From the NCBI GenBank assembly GCA_029262415.1, contig JAJCZL010000012.1:17358-81357 (forward strand): a stretch of 64,000 nt of DNA. The letters run 5' to 3'. Below are positions 56,008 to 64,000 of the stretch, piece by piece (position 1 is the first letter of the stretch; every line of letters starts with the position of its first letter). The position numbers and the translations under genes are program-made. The notes below the pieces were generated by a model that ran no database searches, was not told the origin of the DNA, and was given only the letters and a program-made list of their open reading frames with translations. The DNA is from Deltaproteobacteria bacterium (GTDB lineage Bacteria; Desulfobacterota; Binatia; UBA1149; JAJCZL01).

Positions 56008-57363
56008 CTAGCGGCGTGACTGCGGTGACTTCGTCGGTGTCGTCCGCCGTTGCTGCGGCTGCACAAGTTGAATACCCGTCAGCGCCGTAAACCTCGCCCG
56101 CGCCGCTGCTCCTTCTAGGCTGTTGGCCGGTGCCGCCGCTTTGTAGTGAGCGGCGGCTGTCCGCCGGTCGCCGCCGGCCTCGGCAATCTGACCGAGCGCC
56201 AGATGAGCCGGTGCGGTTTCGAAGAGTTTTAAGCTCAGTTCCAAGTCGGGCTTGGCTGCTGCTGCATCGCCCATTTCCTTGCGCAGCAGTCCGCGAAAAA
56301 GTGGGTACTGATAGAACCGGTCGTTCAGCCTTACCGCCCGGTCGTAGTCGCGCATGGCGGCATCGCGCTGCCCCTTGAGCTCCTTGGCCTTGCCGCGCAG
56401 CGCGTAGAAGTCGGCTTCGCGCGACTCGATGCCGATCGCCTTATCCGCTGCGGCGATCGCGGCGTCATAGTCTTTTGCCCCCATCGCTTTTTCGCCTTCG
56501 GCGAGCGCGTCGTAGGCCGGCTTGGCTCGAAATATCGTCGCCAGTTTGCGCTTGTAAGTCTGCGGACGGATCGCACCACCTGCGGCAAATTGCAGGGCCG
56601 TGCGTCGGTTGGCCGCGACCCGTTGCTGCGAAGGAGGATGCGATGCGAACAACCCTTGCATCCAGTCGGTTTGCTTGCCTTTCTCTTTGCTCAGGCGAAC
56701 GAATGTCTCTTGCAAGCCGATGGCGGCGCGTGGGTCGTAGCCGGCCGCGGCCATGTACTTCATACCGTAGAAGTCCGATTCGCTTTCTGCGCTGCGGCTG
56801 TACCTCGCGGTTGCCAGCTGGGCCCCGAGCATCGCCGCTCCCACTGCTTGCGAGGCGTAATCCTTTCCGCTCGAGGCTACGCCGACCGCGACCACGCCCA
56901 CCTGTGTCAAGATGCCGCGTTCGTACTGCTGGGCACCGTGGCGTGCGGCTGCATGGACAATCTCGTGTCCGATCACCGCGGCCAGCTCGGCCTCGCTGTC
57001 GAGTTCGGTAAGCAGACCGCGGTTAACGGCGATCTTGCCGCCCGGCATCGCCCACGCATTGGGCACCGAGTTGTTGAGGACAACAAAATCGTAGGGCAGG
57101 TTGGGGCGATCGCTCTGCTTGGCCAGTCGCTCTCCAATTTCTTTGACGTAAGTGGTTACTCCGGGGTCGACAACGTAGGGCCCGTTCTGCGATTGCTGCG
57201 CCGGGGCGTAGCTGTTTGCCCCCAAGGCGATCTCCGAGCGCTCTGATACAAACTGCAGTTCACGTCGCCCGGTTACCGGGTTGACCGCGCAGCCCGTCGC
57301 GAACACGCTAAGGGCCGCGACGCCAACAATACGTTTTACCGTCTGCCGGCTAAGCAAATTCAT
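56008..57363 (-). CDS. M48 family metallopeptidase with TPR region, lipoprotein
   Basis: Lipobox VFATGCAVNP; VIGHEIVHAAARHGAQQ; DFYGMKYMAAAGYDP; tetratricopeptide tail. Confidence 0.92.
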   Translation of the reverse strand: MNLLSRQTVKRIVGVAALSVFATGCAVNPVTGRRELQFVSERSEIALGANSYAPAQQSQNGPYVVDPGVTTYVKEIGERLAKQSDRPNLPYDFVVLNNSVPNAWAMPGGKIAVNRGLLTELDSEAELAAVIGHEIVHAAARHGAQQYERGILTQVGVVAVGVASSGKDYASQAVGAAMLGAQLATARYSRSAESESDFYGMKYMAAAGYDPRAAIGLQETFVRLSKEKGKQTDWMQGLFASHPPSQQRVAANRRTALQFAAGGAIRPQTYKRKLATIFRAKPAYDALAEGEKAMGAKDYDAAIAAADKAIGIESREADFYALRGKAKELKGQRDAAMRDYDRAVRLNDRFYQYPLFRGLLRKEMGDAAAAKPDLELSLKLFETAPAHLALGQIAEAGGDRRTAAAHYKAAAPANSLEGAAARARFTALTGIQLVQPQQRRTTPTKSPQSRR

Positions 57364-57898
57364 GAGTGAAACTCGTAGCAGTGATGCCGTTTTGTTCTCT
57401 GGGATCCTGGCTGTCAGTGCTTCCATCTTCTCGTTCTTGATCTGGCTCATTTACTTTAAAGAATCATCGGCCGATGTCGTCGGCTCTTACCGGTCGCTGC
57501 CTGCGTTCAACGCGATGTTCAACGCGCTCAGCGGCGGGTGTCTAGTCGCGGGTTACCGCGCGATCCGCCGCGGTGACCGCAAGGTTCACAAGCGGTTCAT
57601 GCTCGCCGCGCTCACGTTCTCGCTGCTCTTCTTCGTTGGTTACGTCGTTTATCACAACGTCCACGGCGACACGAAGTTCACCGGGGCGGGCTTTATCCGC
57701 CCGGTTTACTTCACGATTCTGATATCTCACATCGTGCTGACGATGTTCTGCCTGCCGGCAATTTTGGCTACCGTCGCCTTCGCGGCAACCGCTCGTTTCG
57801 ACCGTCACAAGAAAATCGCCCGTTACACCTTGCCGATATGGTTGTACGTGTCGGTCTCGGGCGTCGCGATATTCTTGATGCTCAACTTTTTCGGCTGA
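57362..57898 (+). CDS. DUF420 membrane protein
   Basis: LPAFNAMFNALSGGCLVAGYRAIRRGDRKVHKRFMLAALTFSLLFFVGYVVYH. Confidence 0.88.
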   Translation: MSETRSSDAVLFSGILAVSASIFSFLIWLIYFKESSADVVGSYRSLPAFNAMFNALSGGCLVAGYRAIRRGDRKVHKRFMLAALTFSLLFFVGYVVYHNVHGDTKFTGAGFIRPVYFTILISHIVLTMFCLPAILATVAFAATARFDRHKKIARYTLPIWLYVSVSGVAIFLMLNFFG

Positions 57899-57968
57899 AA
57901 CCTCTTCTACGGCTGAAACCTCGCGACAATTTACCTAGCCTCCGCCGGGCACCGGATTCCGGCCGTGC

Positions 57969-58751
57969 TTAGCGGCCCTTCCAGTTCGGTTTGCGCTTCT
58001 CTGCGAAGGCACGCGGACCCTCGCGGAAGTCTTGCGAGCCGAAAAGCTCGCCGAGTTCCTTTACGTTCATGTTGAGCGACTGCTCGAGCGGGCGGCCGAG
58101 GCTGCCCATCGCGACGGTTTTGGTCGCGCGGATCGAGAGCGGTGCGCATTCACAGATCTCATCGGCCCAGGCATTGGCGCGCGCGAGCAGAGCGCCCGGG
58201 GCGGTTACCTCTTGCACGATCCCGAGCCGGTAAGCCTCGGCGGCGTCGATGTGCCGCGCGGTTAACATCATCGCCATCGCGTTCTTCAGGCCGATCTGGC
58301 TCGGCAGTCGTTGCATGCCGCCGAAGAGTGCGGCCATGCCGACTTTCGGTTCAGGCAGCGCGAAGCGCGCGGTGTCGCCGGCGATGATGATGTCGGTGGC
58401 GAGCGCGATCTCGAAGCCGCCGCCCATCGCCACGCCGTTGACTGCGGAAATGATCGGCTTACTGCAATCAAAGCGGCTGGTAAGTCCGGCAAAACCGCTC
58501 GGCGGTATCGTCATGTCGCCGCCGCCGGCGGTGTGCTTGAGGTCGTTTCCTGCACAAAACGCGCGTTCGCCCGCGCCGGTGACGATCCCGACCCAAAGTT
58601 CGGGGTCGTCGGCGAAACGGTCCCACGCATCGGCCATCTCCATGTGCGCGGGCGAATGTAGGGCGTTCATTCGCTCGGGACGATTCATCGTCATGGTGAA
58701 AACGTGGTCGCGGGTTTCAGTCTTGATGAATTCGTATGCGGGGTCGCTCAT
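57969..58751 (-). CDS. enoyl-CoA hydratase/isomerase family protein
   Basis: VFTMTMNRPERMNALHSPAHMEM; AFCAGNDLKHTA; NGVAMGGGFEIALATDIIIA. Confidence 0.93.
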   Translation of the reverse strand: MSDPAYEFIKTETRDHVFTMTMNRPERMNALHSPAHMEMADAWDRFADDPELWVGIVTGAGERAFCAGNDLKHTAGGGDMTIPPSGFAGLTSRFDCSKPIISAVNGVAMGGGFEIALATDIIIAGDTARFALPEPKVGMAALFGGMQRLPSQIGLKNAMAMMLTARHIDAAEAYRLGIVQEVTAPGALLARANAWADEICECAPLSIRATKTVAMGSLGRPLEQSLNMNVKELGELFGSQDFREGPRAFAEKRKPNWKGR

Positions 58752-58906
58752 GCGCGGGCTCCTTCGGCGAACTTTTCGGTGAGCTTGCGACTCTGCCGCA
58801 CAGCCGGTGCTCATGCCAGCAGTTGCTCATGCCGGCAGTTGCTAATGACGACAGTGTTGCGTGGCTGCGCGTCGACGCATACCCTGGCGCGAAGGAGAAT
58901 CACGCA

Positions 58907-59314
58907 ATGACTACACCTCTGTACGCTCTACTCGGGTTTGTCTTTTGGACGATTATTTTGTTGTTCGCGATTGCCGGAGCGCGCGTTGGTATGGTGATGC
59001 GCGGTGAGGTTAAACCGACCGGCTTTCCGGCCGGGGTCCCGCACGGCGGTGACGCCTACTGGCGCCTTAACCGCGCGCACCTCAATTGCGTTGAGAACCT
59101 ACCGATCTTTGCCGCGGTGGTGCTGACCGCGGTGGTCATCGGTTTGGATAGTTCAACCTTCGACAATTTTGCGCGGGTTTTCATCGGGGCGCGCATCGCG
59201 CAGTCGCTGACCCATATCTCATCGGGTTCAGCGACGGCGATTAACGTTCGCTTCGGTTTCTATCTAGTGCAGCTCGTCTGCGTGATTTGGATCGCGCTGA
59301 TGTGCGTATTCTGA
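58907..59314 (+). CDS. MAPEG family membrane protein
   Basis: RLNRAHLNCVENLPIFAAVVL; ARIAQSLTHI. Confidence 0.85.
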   Translation: MTTPLYALLGFVFWTIILLFAIAGARVGMVMRGEVKPTGFPAGVPHGGDAYWRLNRAHLNCVENLPIFAAVVLTAVVIGLDSSTFDNFARVFIGARIAQSLTHISSGSATAINVRFGFYLVQLVCVIWIALMCVF

Positions 59315-59340
59315 GCGCCGGCTGTCCGGCGCGGGCCGGC

Positions 59341-60111
59341 TCAGAGCGAGAACGGCGGCAGCTGCAAGTACAACGCGATCAGCGCGGGGCCGCCGAGCAT
59401 ATAGACGAAGGAGCCTAAGGCGAGAAACGGCCCGAAGGGGATTTCCATGCCGAAGCCCTGGCGCTTGGAGATGACCATCGCAAGGCCGATCACGCTGCCC
59501 GCCAGCGAGCCGATCATCAGTGTGAACAAGACTGCTTCCCAGCCCTGAAAACCGCCGATCATTGCCAGCAGCTTTACGTCGCCGAGCCCCATGCCTTCGT
59601 GGTGGCGCAGGGCTTGGTAGGCCCACGCGACGGCCCAGAGCAATCCGCCCCCTACGGCAATGCCGATCAGCGATTGCCATACGCTGATGTGCCCGACCAC
59701 GTAGGCCATCGCCGGCGCGATCAAGATGGAGGGCAGGGTGATCTTGTCGGGGATGATGTAGTAGTCGATGTCTATGAAAGTGACGACGATCAGGGCGGCG
59801 GCGAGCAGAAAATACAGCACGAGTTCGAGCGGCGGCAGACCCGTGCGCACCAGCAACAACGCCGCCAACGCGGTCAACGCCTCGACCAGCGGATAGCGCG
59901 CCGAAATCTCTTTTCGGCAGCTGCGGCAGCGGCCGCGCAACGCGATGTAGCTGAGCAGGGGGATGTTGTCGTACCAGCGTATTTCTGTATCGCAGGCCCT
60001 GCAGTGAGAGGACGGAAGAACGATGGATTCAGCGTGGGGGAGCCGAACGATGCAGACATTCAAGAAGCTGCCCACGCTGAGTCCGAAAAGGATTGCGAAG
60101 AAGTCGATCAT
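59341..60111 (-). CDS. pilD: type IV prepilin peptidase
   Basis: GLSVGSFLNVCIVRLP; CRACDTEIRWYDNIPLLSYIALRGRCRSC; EGMGLGDVKLLAMIGGFQGW. Confidence 0.95.
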   Translation of the reverse strand: MIDFFAILFGLSVGSFLNVCIVRLPHAESIVLPSSHCRACDTEIRWYDNIPLLSYIALRGRCRSCRKEISARYPLVEALTALAALLLVRTGLPPLELVLYFLLAAALIVVTFIDIDYYIIPDKITLPSILIAPAMAYVVGHISVWQSLIGIAVGGGLLWAVAWAYQALRHHEGMGLGDVKLLAMIGGFQGWEAVLFTLMIGSLAGSVIGLAMVISKRQGFGMEIPFGPFLALGSFVYMLGGPALIALYLQLPPFSL

Positions 60112-60224
60112 GGTGCGTGACTGATCCGTAGATTGTGCGTTTCATCGCACTTGACCGCAACTTTTGCCGGCGCGGTTGGGCGGGTGCCGATGATCTGCGC
60201 CGGGCGCCGCCGGGTTGCACGGCG

Positions 60225-60632
60225 CTAGCCCCCGGTCTCGGTCTTGGTCAGCGGCGGCCGCGCGGCGCTGTTCCAGGCAAAACGGTGGCGGCCGCCGGGA
60301 TGGCTGGCAGCCGCTGAGAAAGCTGCGAGATCGGCGCTTTGGATGCGGATATCGACGCCGTCGGAGCTGGTAAACCCGGTCAGCTCATCGATCTGTGCGG
60401 CGTAGTGCTCGTTTGCAACCCGGTAAAGCTCCTGGGCGGCCGCGAGGTTGCGTAGGTCTTGCTGGGAGCGCGAGTCGTAGGCCACCGCGCGGAAATCGGC
60501 GAATCGTGGGATCGCAACCGCCGCCATGATCGCGATGATGGTGATCGCCGCGAGTATCTCCATGAGGGTGAAGCCGCCCTCGGTGCTGCCGTGGCGCGCG
60601 CGCCCGTGTGTGTTTGTCCGCTGATTTTGCAT
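60225..60632 (-). CDS. type IV pilin/GspG-like pseudopilin
   Basis: EGG|FTLMEILAAITIIAIMAAVAIPRFADFR. Confidence 0.85.
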   Translation of the reverse strand: MQNQRTNTHGRARHGSTEGGFTLMEILAAITIIAIMAAVAIPRFADFRAVAYDSRSQQDLRNLAAAQELYRVANEHYAAQIDELTGFTSSDGVDIRIQSADLAAFSAAASHPGGRHRFAWNSAARPPLTKTETGG

Positions 60633-60638
60633 CGTCAG

Positions 60639-61712
60639 TTACCCCGCTGCGAGAATCGCCGATGAGCCGAGAATCGGTTGATAAAGGCCGAGTGCACCGA
60701 AACCGACGGCCACAGCCATGGCGATGACGGCGGCCGGTTCGGCGGCTTTGCTGAGCGCCGAGAGTGTTTCTTGGTATTCGCCTTGGGCGATCATCGACAT
60801 GCGCCGTAGCGTTTCCGCGTAACCGCCGCCGGCTTCGGCTGCGCGCAATAGCCCGGCGTCGATACCGGTTGGGTCGATAGCGGCGCTTGCCAGCGCAGCG
60901 GCGGGTCGCACTCCCTTGAGAACCCGCTCTTGTACACGCACGAAGCGTGCACGCAGCGCGCGGTTCTCGATCGTTGCTGCGACCAGACCCAACGCTTCGG
61001 CCATGTCGGTTCCCGCCTCCAAAACGGCAGCCAATACCCGATAGGCGCTTGAACGGGTGCCCGCACGAACCAGCCCGCCAAGGATCGGCACCGCCAGCAG
61101 CAAGGCGTCGGTGTGTTCGCGTGCTCTTGCGTTGCTGCGCCGTGCGGTCGCCGTTGCCGCCGCGGCGACGCACAGCAGTATCAACGCCGCAGGTCCGTAA
61201 GTGACGACTGTTCGTCCGAACGCGATCAAGCCGGTGGTCGTCAGTGGCAGCGCGGTGCCGCTGTTTTCATACATAGACGTCGTCGCGGGCAGCACAAAGA
61301 CCGAGATCACGCACAGCACGGCAAGCGCGGTGGTCATGAGGAAACAGGGATAAGCGAGCGCTGAGACCAGCCGTTTACGCTCACAGACGGATCGCTGCAT
61401 TTGCTCGTCGAGCACCTCGAGCGCCTTGGCCAGAGACCCGCAGCGCTCACCCGCACTGATGATTGCCAACTCATGGGCTGCCAATACCGGGCAACAGCGG
61501 CTAAGCGCGCGCTCGAGCGATAATCCGCGCCTTACGAGTTGGGACACCCGCGCGAGAACCCGCGCCGAGGGGCCCCCGCAGTCGGCGCCAATCTGTAGCG
61601 CTTCAGAGGTACTCAGGCCGGCGCGGCAGAGATATGCGAGGCGACCTATCGCCTCGCTCGCGCTGCGGCGGTCGCGCCTGGAGGGCCGTCTCATTCGCGA
61701 ACGCGCGCTCAT
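60639..61712 (-). CDS. gspF: GspF/PilC-family inner membrane protein
   Basis: LCRAGLSTSEALQIGAD; ISAGERCGSLAKALEVLDEQMQR; 4-nt overlap with gspE. Confidence 0.85.
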   Translation of the reverse strand: MSARSRMRRPSRRDRRSASEAIGRLAYLCRAGLSTSEALQIGADCGGPSARVLARVSQLVRRGLSLERALSRCCPVLAAHELAIISAGERCGSLAKALEVLDEQMQRSVCERKRLVSALAYPCFLMTTALAVLCVISVFVLPATTSMYENSGTALPLTTTGLIAFGRTVVTYGPAALILLCVAAAATATARRSNARAREHTDALLLAVPILGGLVRAGTRSSAYRVLAAVLEAGTDMAEALGLVAATIENRALRARFVRVQERVLKGVRPAAALASAAIDPTGIDAGLLRAAEAGGGYAETLRRMSMIAQGEYQETLSALSKAAEPAAVIAMAVAVGFGALGLYQPILGSSAILAAG

Positions 61713-62899
61713 GCCGAGCTCTCAGGAAGCGGACACACCGAGACGACATCGGCGATGTCGGCGTCCAAGCGTGCGGCTGCGGCCAGACCCGAGGCGATCA
61801 GAGTCGGCGAGGCGGCCGCGCTTGGCGTAGCTGGAGACCAAAGCTCAAACACCGCGAGCCGACCGGCCGAGCCACGTCCGCCGCAGGCACTACAGCCGCC
61901 CGAGCGCGCGAGGCGCTCGGGTGGGCGCAGACCGCAGGCTGTAAACAGTTTTCGTTCCGCGCCGCTCGGCTCACGTCGGCTCTTGCATTGCTCGCAAAGC
62001 CGACGCAGCAGCCGCTGCGCGATCACCAAAGAAACCGTTGCTGCGACTAGGTGTGAGGGCACACCCATGTCGATCAGCCGCGTCACTGCTTGGCGCGCAT
62101 CGGAGGTGTGTAGGGTACTCAAAACCAGGTGACCGGTTAGAGCCGCGCGGCACGCAATGCGCGCACTTTCGGTGTCGCGCATCTCGCCGACCAGTATTAC
62201 GTCGGGATCCTGGCGCAGCAGTGCGCGCAGTATCGTCGCGAAGTCGCGACCGACGTCGTCGTCTACAGATATGCGGGTTACGCCGGGTACGTCGGATTCG
62301 ACCGGATCCTCTACGGTGACGACCGAACGCTCAGGGCGAGTGAGGTGTGCGAGGGATGCAAACAGCGTGGTGCTCTTACCCGCACCGGTCGGGCCGGTCG
62401 CAAGCACCAGCCCGTTGGCAGCGCCGAGTGCAGCGCTGAGTACGCCAAGTTGCGGCGCGGACATGCCGAGCCGTTCGAGTGCGAGGGGGGCGTGGTCTTT
62501 TCGCAGTAGGCGCAGAACTATCTTCTCGCCGCCGACTGCGGGTAAAAACGATGCGCGGACCTCACAGGTGCGGCCACCGATGGTGGTCGCCGAGAACGCT
62601 CCGTCTTGCGGCAGGTGCTTGGCGGCCAGGTCTGCTCCGGCCATCAAGCGGATGCGTGTCAGCATCGGCGCCACCAGCGAGAGCGGAGGCGAGGGCAGCG
62701 CGTGCAGGTGTCCGTCGATGCGCACGCGAATCGATAGCCCGGCATTTGTCGACTCGAGGTGCAGGTCGGATGCGCCGGCTTCGAGCGCCTGGGCAAGTGT
62801 GCGTTCTACCATCCGTACCGCGGGCGCGGTTGCTTCGGCTGCCACGCCGAGCGCGGTTCTCGCAGAGTTCCGGCCGGCTGCGGGTGTTGCCGTAATCAC
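61709..62899 (-). CDS. gspE: GspE/PilB-family secretion ATPase (lacks N1 domain)
   Basis: ASDLHLESTNAGLSIRVRIDG; GPTGAGKSTTL; VEDPVESDVPGVTR; LVGEMRDTESARIA; CEQC...CSAC. Confidence 0.93.
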   Translation of the reverse strand: MITATPAAGRNSARTALGVAAEATAPAVRMVERTLAQALEAGASDLHLESTNAGLSIRVRIDGHLHALPSPPLSLVAPMLTRIRLMAGADLAAKHLPQDGAFSATTIGGRTCEVRASFLPAVGGEKIVLRLLRKDHAPLALERLGMSAPQLGVLSAALGAANGLVLATGPTGAGKSTTLFASLAHLTRPERSVVTVEDPVESDVPGVTRISVDDDVGRDFATILRALLRQDPDVILVGEMRDTESARIACRAALTGHLVLSTLHTSDARQAVTRLIDMGVPSHLVAATVSLVIAQRLLRRLCEQCKSRREPSGAERKLFTACGLRPPERLARSGGCSACGGRGSAGRLAVFELWSPATPSAAASPTLIASGLAAAARLDADIADVVSVCPLPESSA

Positions 62900-63131
62900 G
62901 GCTCGGAGGCTAAGGCCGCGTCGGCTGTTGCGTCAATGCCGGAGCTGTAATGAGTGCAGGAGATGCGCCTGGCTATGCGCCTTGCTGTGCGCCGGCGAGC
63001 CGGGCGCAACAATCGCGCTCGAACGTGAATCGCGGCCTAAACGCCGTCGAGTTTTTGACGTTTTCGCAGCGGCGACCGCGTATGCTCAATACGGGTATAA
63101 GCCCGCGTAATTGACGGGGAGACGGAGTTTC

Positions 63132-63668
63132 ATGAGGGAATTTATTAGACGGATTCTCGGATCCGAAAAGCTTGCAGTCAAGGTAGCGTGTTCGCAGCAA
63201 GAAGCGGTAAAGCGGCTGAAGGTTAACATCGAGACCAATATGCGGAAAGCGACAACCGGACGTCCTTCTTTCGGGCGCGTATCATCGGTGCGCGTTACAT
63301 TCGCGATGTACCGGCCGTCACTACCGAGCGCCTTCCGTTGGTATTTTGACGGGACGATCAAACCTGTGGAGGGTGTTTTACTCTTAGAGGGTGAGCTCGC
63401 GCTTTCGCGGTTCTCGAAATGGTTTTTCGGCGTTTGGCTCGTGTTTACGGTTCTGGTCGGGGCTCTCTCGGCAGCAGAGGCGCTCGCGGGCGGGTTCTCT
63501 AGTGCAAGTTTGGGGATGACCGGCACCGGCATCCACGCCCAAGCCTTCTTTGTGATGCTCGCGTTCGGCGGCGCCGCACTGATCGTTCCCGGCCTGCTCC
63601 GAGTTCCGAAGGACGTTGCCGAGATGCGTGCGGTGATCGAACGTAGCTTCAAGGGCGCGACCGCCTAG
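63132..63668 (+). CDS. membrane protein of unknown function
   Basis: MREFIRRILGSEKLAVKV... two hydrophobic segments. Confidence 0.6.
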   Translation: MREFIRRILGSEKLAVKVACSQQEAVKRLKVNIETNMRKATTGRPSFGRVSSVRVTFAMYRPSLPSAFRWYFDGTIKPVEGVLLLEGELALSRFSKWFFGVWLVFTVLVGALSAAEALAGGFSSASLGMTGTGIHAQAFFVMLAFGGAALIVPGLLRVPKDVAEMRAVIERSFKGATA

Positions 63669-63737
63669 GGAATCTTTGCACAAGTGACTGAGCGGACCGA
63701 TCATCGTTCCGCCGGTGTACTTTGCGCCGAGTTATGC

Positions 63738-63755
63738 ACATTCCGCGCGGAATGT
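63738..63755. repeat. 18-bp perfect palindrome, copy 2 of 2
   Basis: ACATTCCGCGCGGAATGT, identical to 28381-28398. Confidence 0.9.
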
Positions 63756-63847
63756 AGCGCGGTTTCAGCTCGCGGAAGGTAGCCGGCCGGCGCTACTCGG
63801 CCTTTGCAGTCCGTCCCCACGGGCAGCTTCATGTCCAGCAACGGCTT

Positions 63848-63949
63848 CTACGGTATCACCGCGTCCATCTCGGCGAGAAATCGCTCCCGGCGCGTTACCT
63901 TTCCTTTCTGACTCCACGCTACCGACGCGAACCTACGCTGCTCACCCAT
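63848..63949 (-). pseudogene. IS5-family transposase N-terminal remnant with premature stop
   Basis: MGEQRRFASVAWSQKGKVTRRERFLAEMDAVIP*KPLL resembles IS5-type ...KTRREVFLEEMDRVVPWxxL with W codon TGG>TAG. Confidence 0.75.
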
Positions 63950-64000
63950 CGCCCAACCTCCTCACGAGTCGCTCGACTTACGTACTTACTCTCATTTTGA

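Noticed and set aside
1-64000. tRNA/rRNA genes and CRISPR arrays
   Set aside because: No T-loop/acceptor-like patterns, rRNA-like sequence or regularly spaced repeats were recognised by eye; a tRNAscan/CRISPR search would be needed to be certain

Overview
High-GC bacterial chromosome segment, 64 kb, densely coding. The taxon is unclear. The secreted proteins with Thr-rich linkers and dockerin-like tails, together with housekeeping genes mixed with fatty-acid genes, remind me of Binatota/deltaproteobacterial-type MAGs, but this is inference only. Recognisable housekeeping genes: pabB/pabC, rpoD, proS, pyrF, two tandem moeA, nitrilase, phaR, fur, tatD, metG, holB, tmk, two acyl-CoA dehydrogenases, GDPD, patatin, M48 peptidase and enoyl-CoA hydratase. 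A type IV pilus/T2SS-like apparatus is split over three loci: gspA/gspB at 7.8-11.3 kb, minor pseudopilins at 32.8-34.4 kb, and pilD-pseudopilin-gspF-gspE at 59.3-62.9 kb. The accessory stretch (about 40.8-54.7 kb) holds DUF362 plus a squalene-cyclase-like pair, three secreted multidomain proteins, a dedicated exosortase/CPBP-protease fusion with a tiny VPEID-CTERM substrate, and a RelA/SpoT-type alarmone synthetase. It also contains several decayed mobile-element fragments. Other highlights are an S1C/HtrA-like pseudoprotease lacking all three triad residues, a VapB/Phd-like antitoxin with a 20-bp palindromic operator next to a truncated PIN toxin, and a 21-bp palindrome-containing repeat found beside two different decayed transposase remnants. 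No tRNA, rRNA or CRISPR array was recognised. All family calls come from reading motifs by eye; no searches were run.
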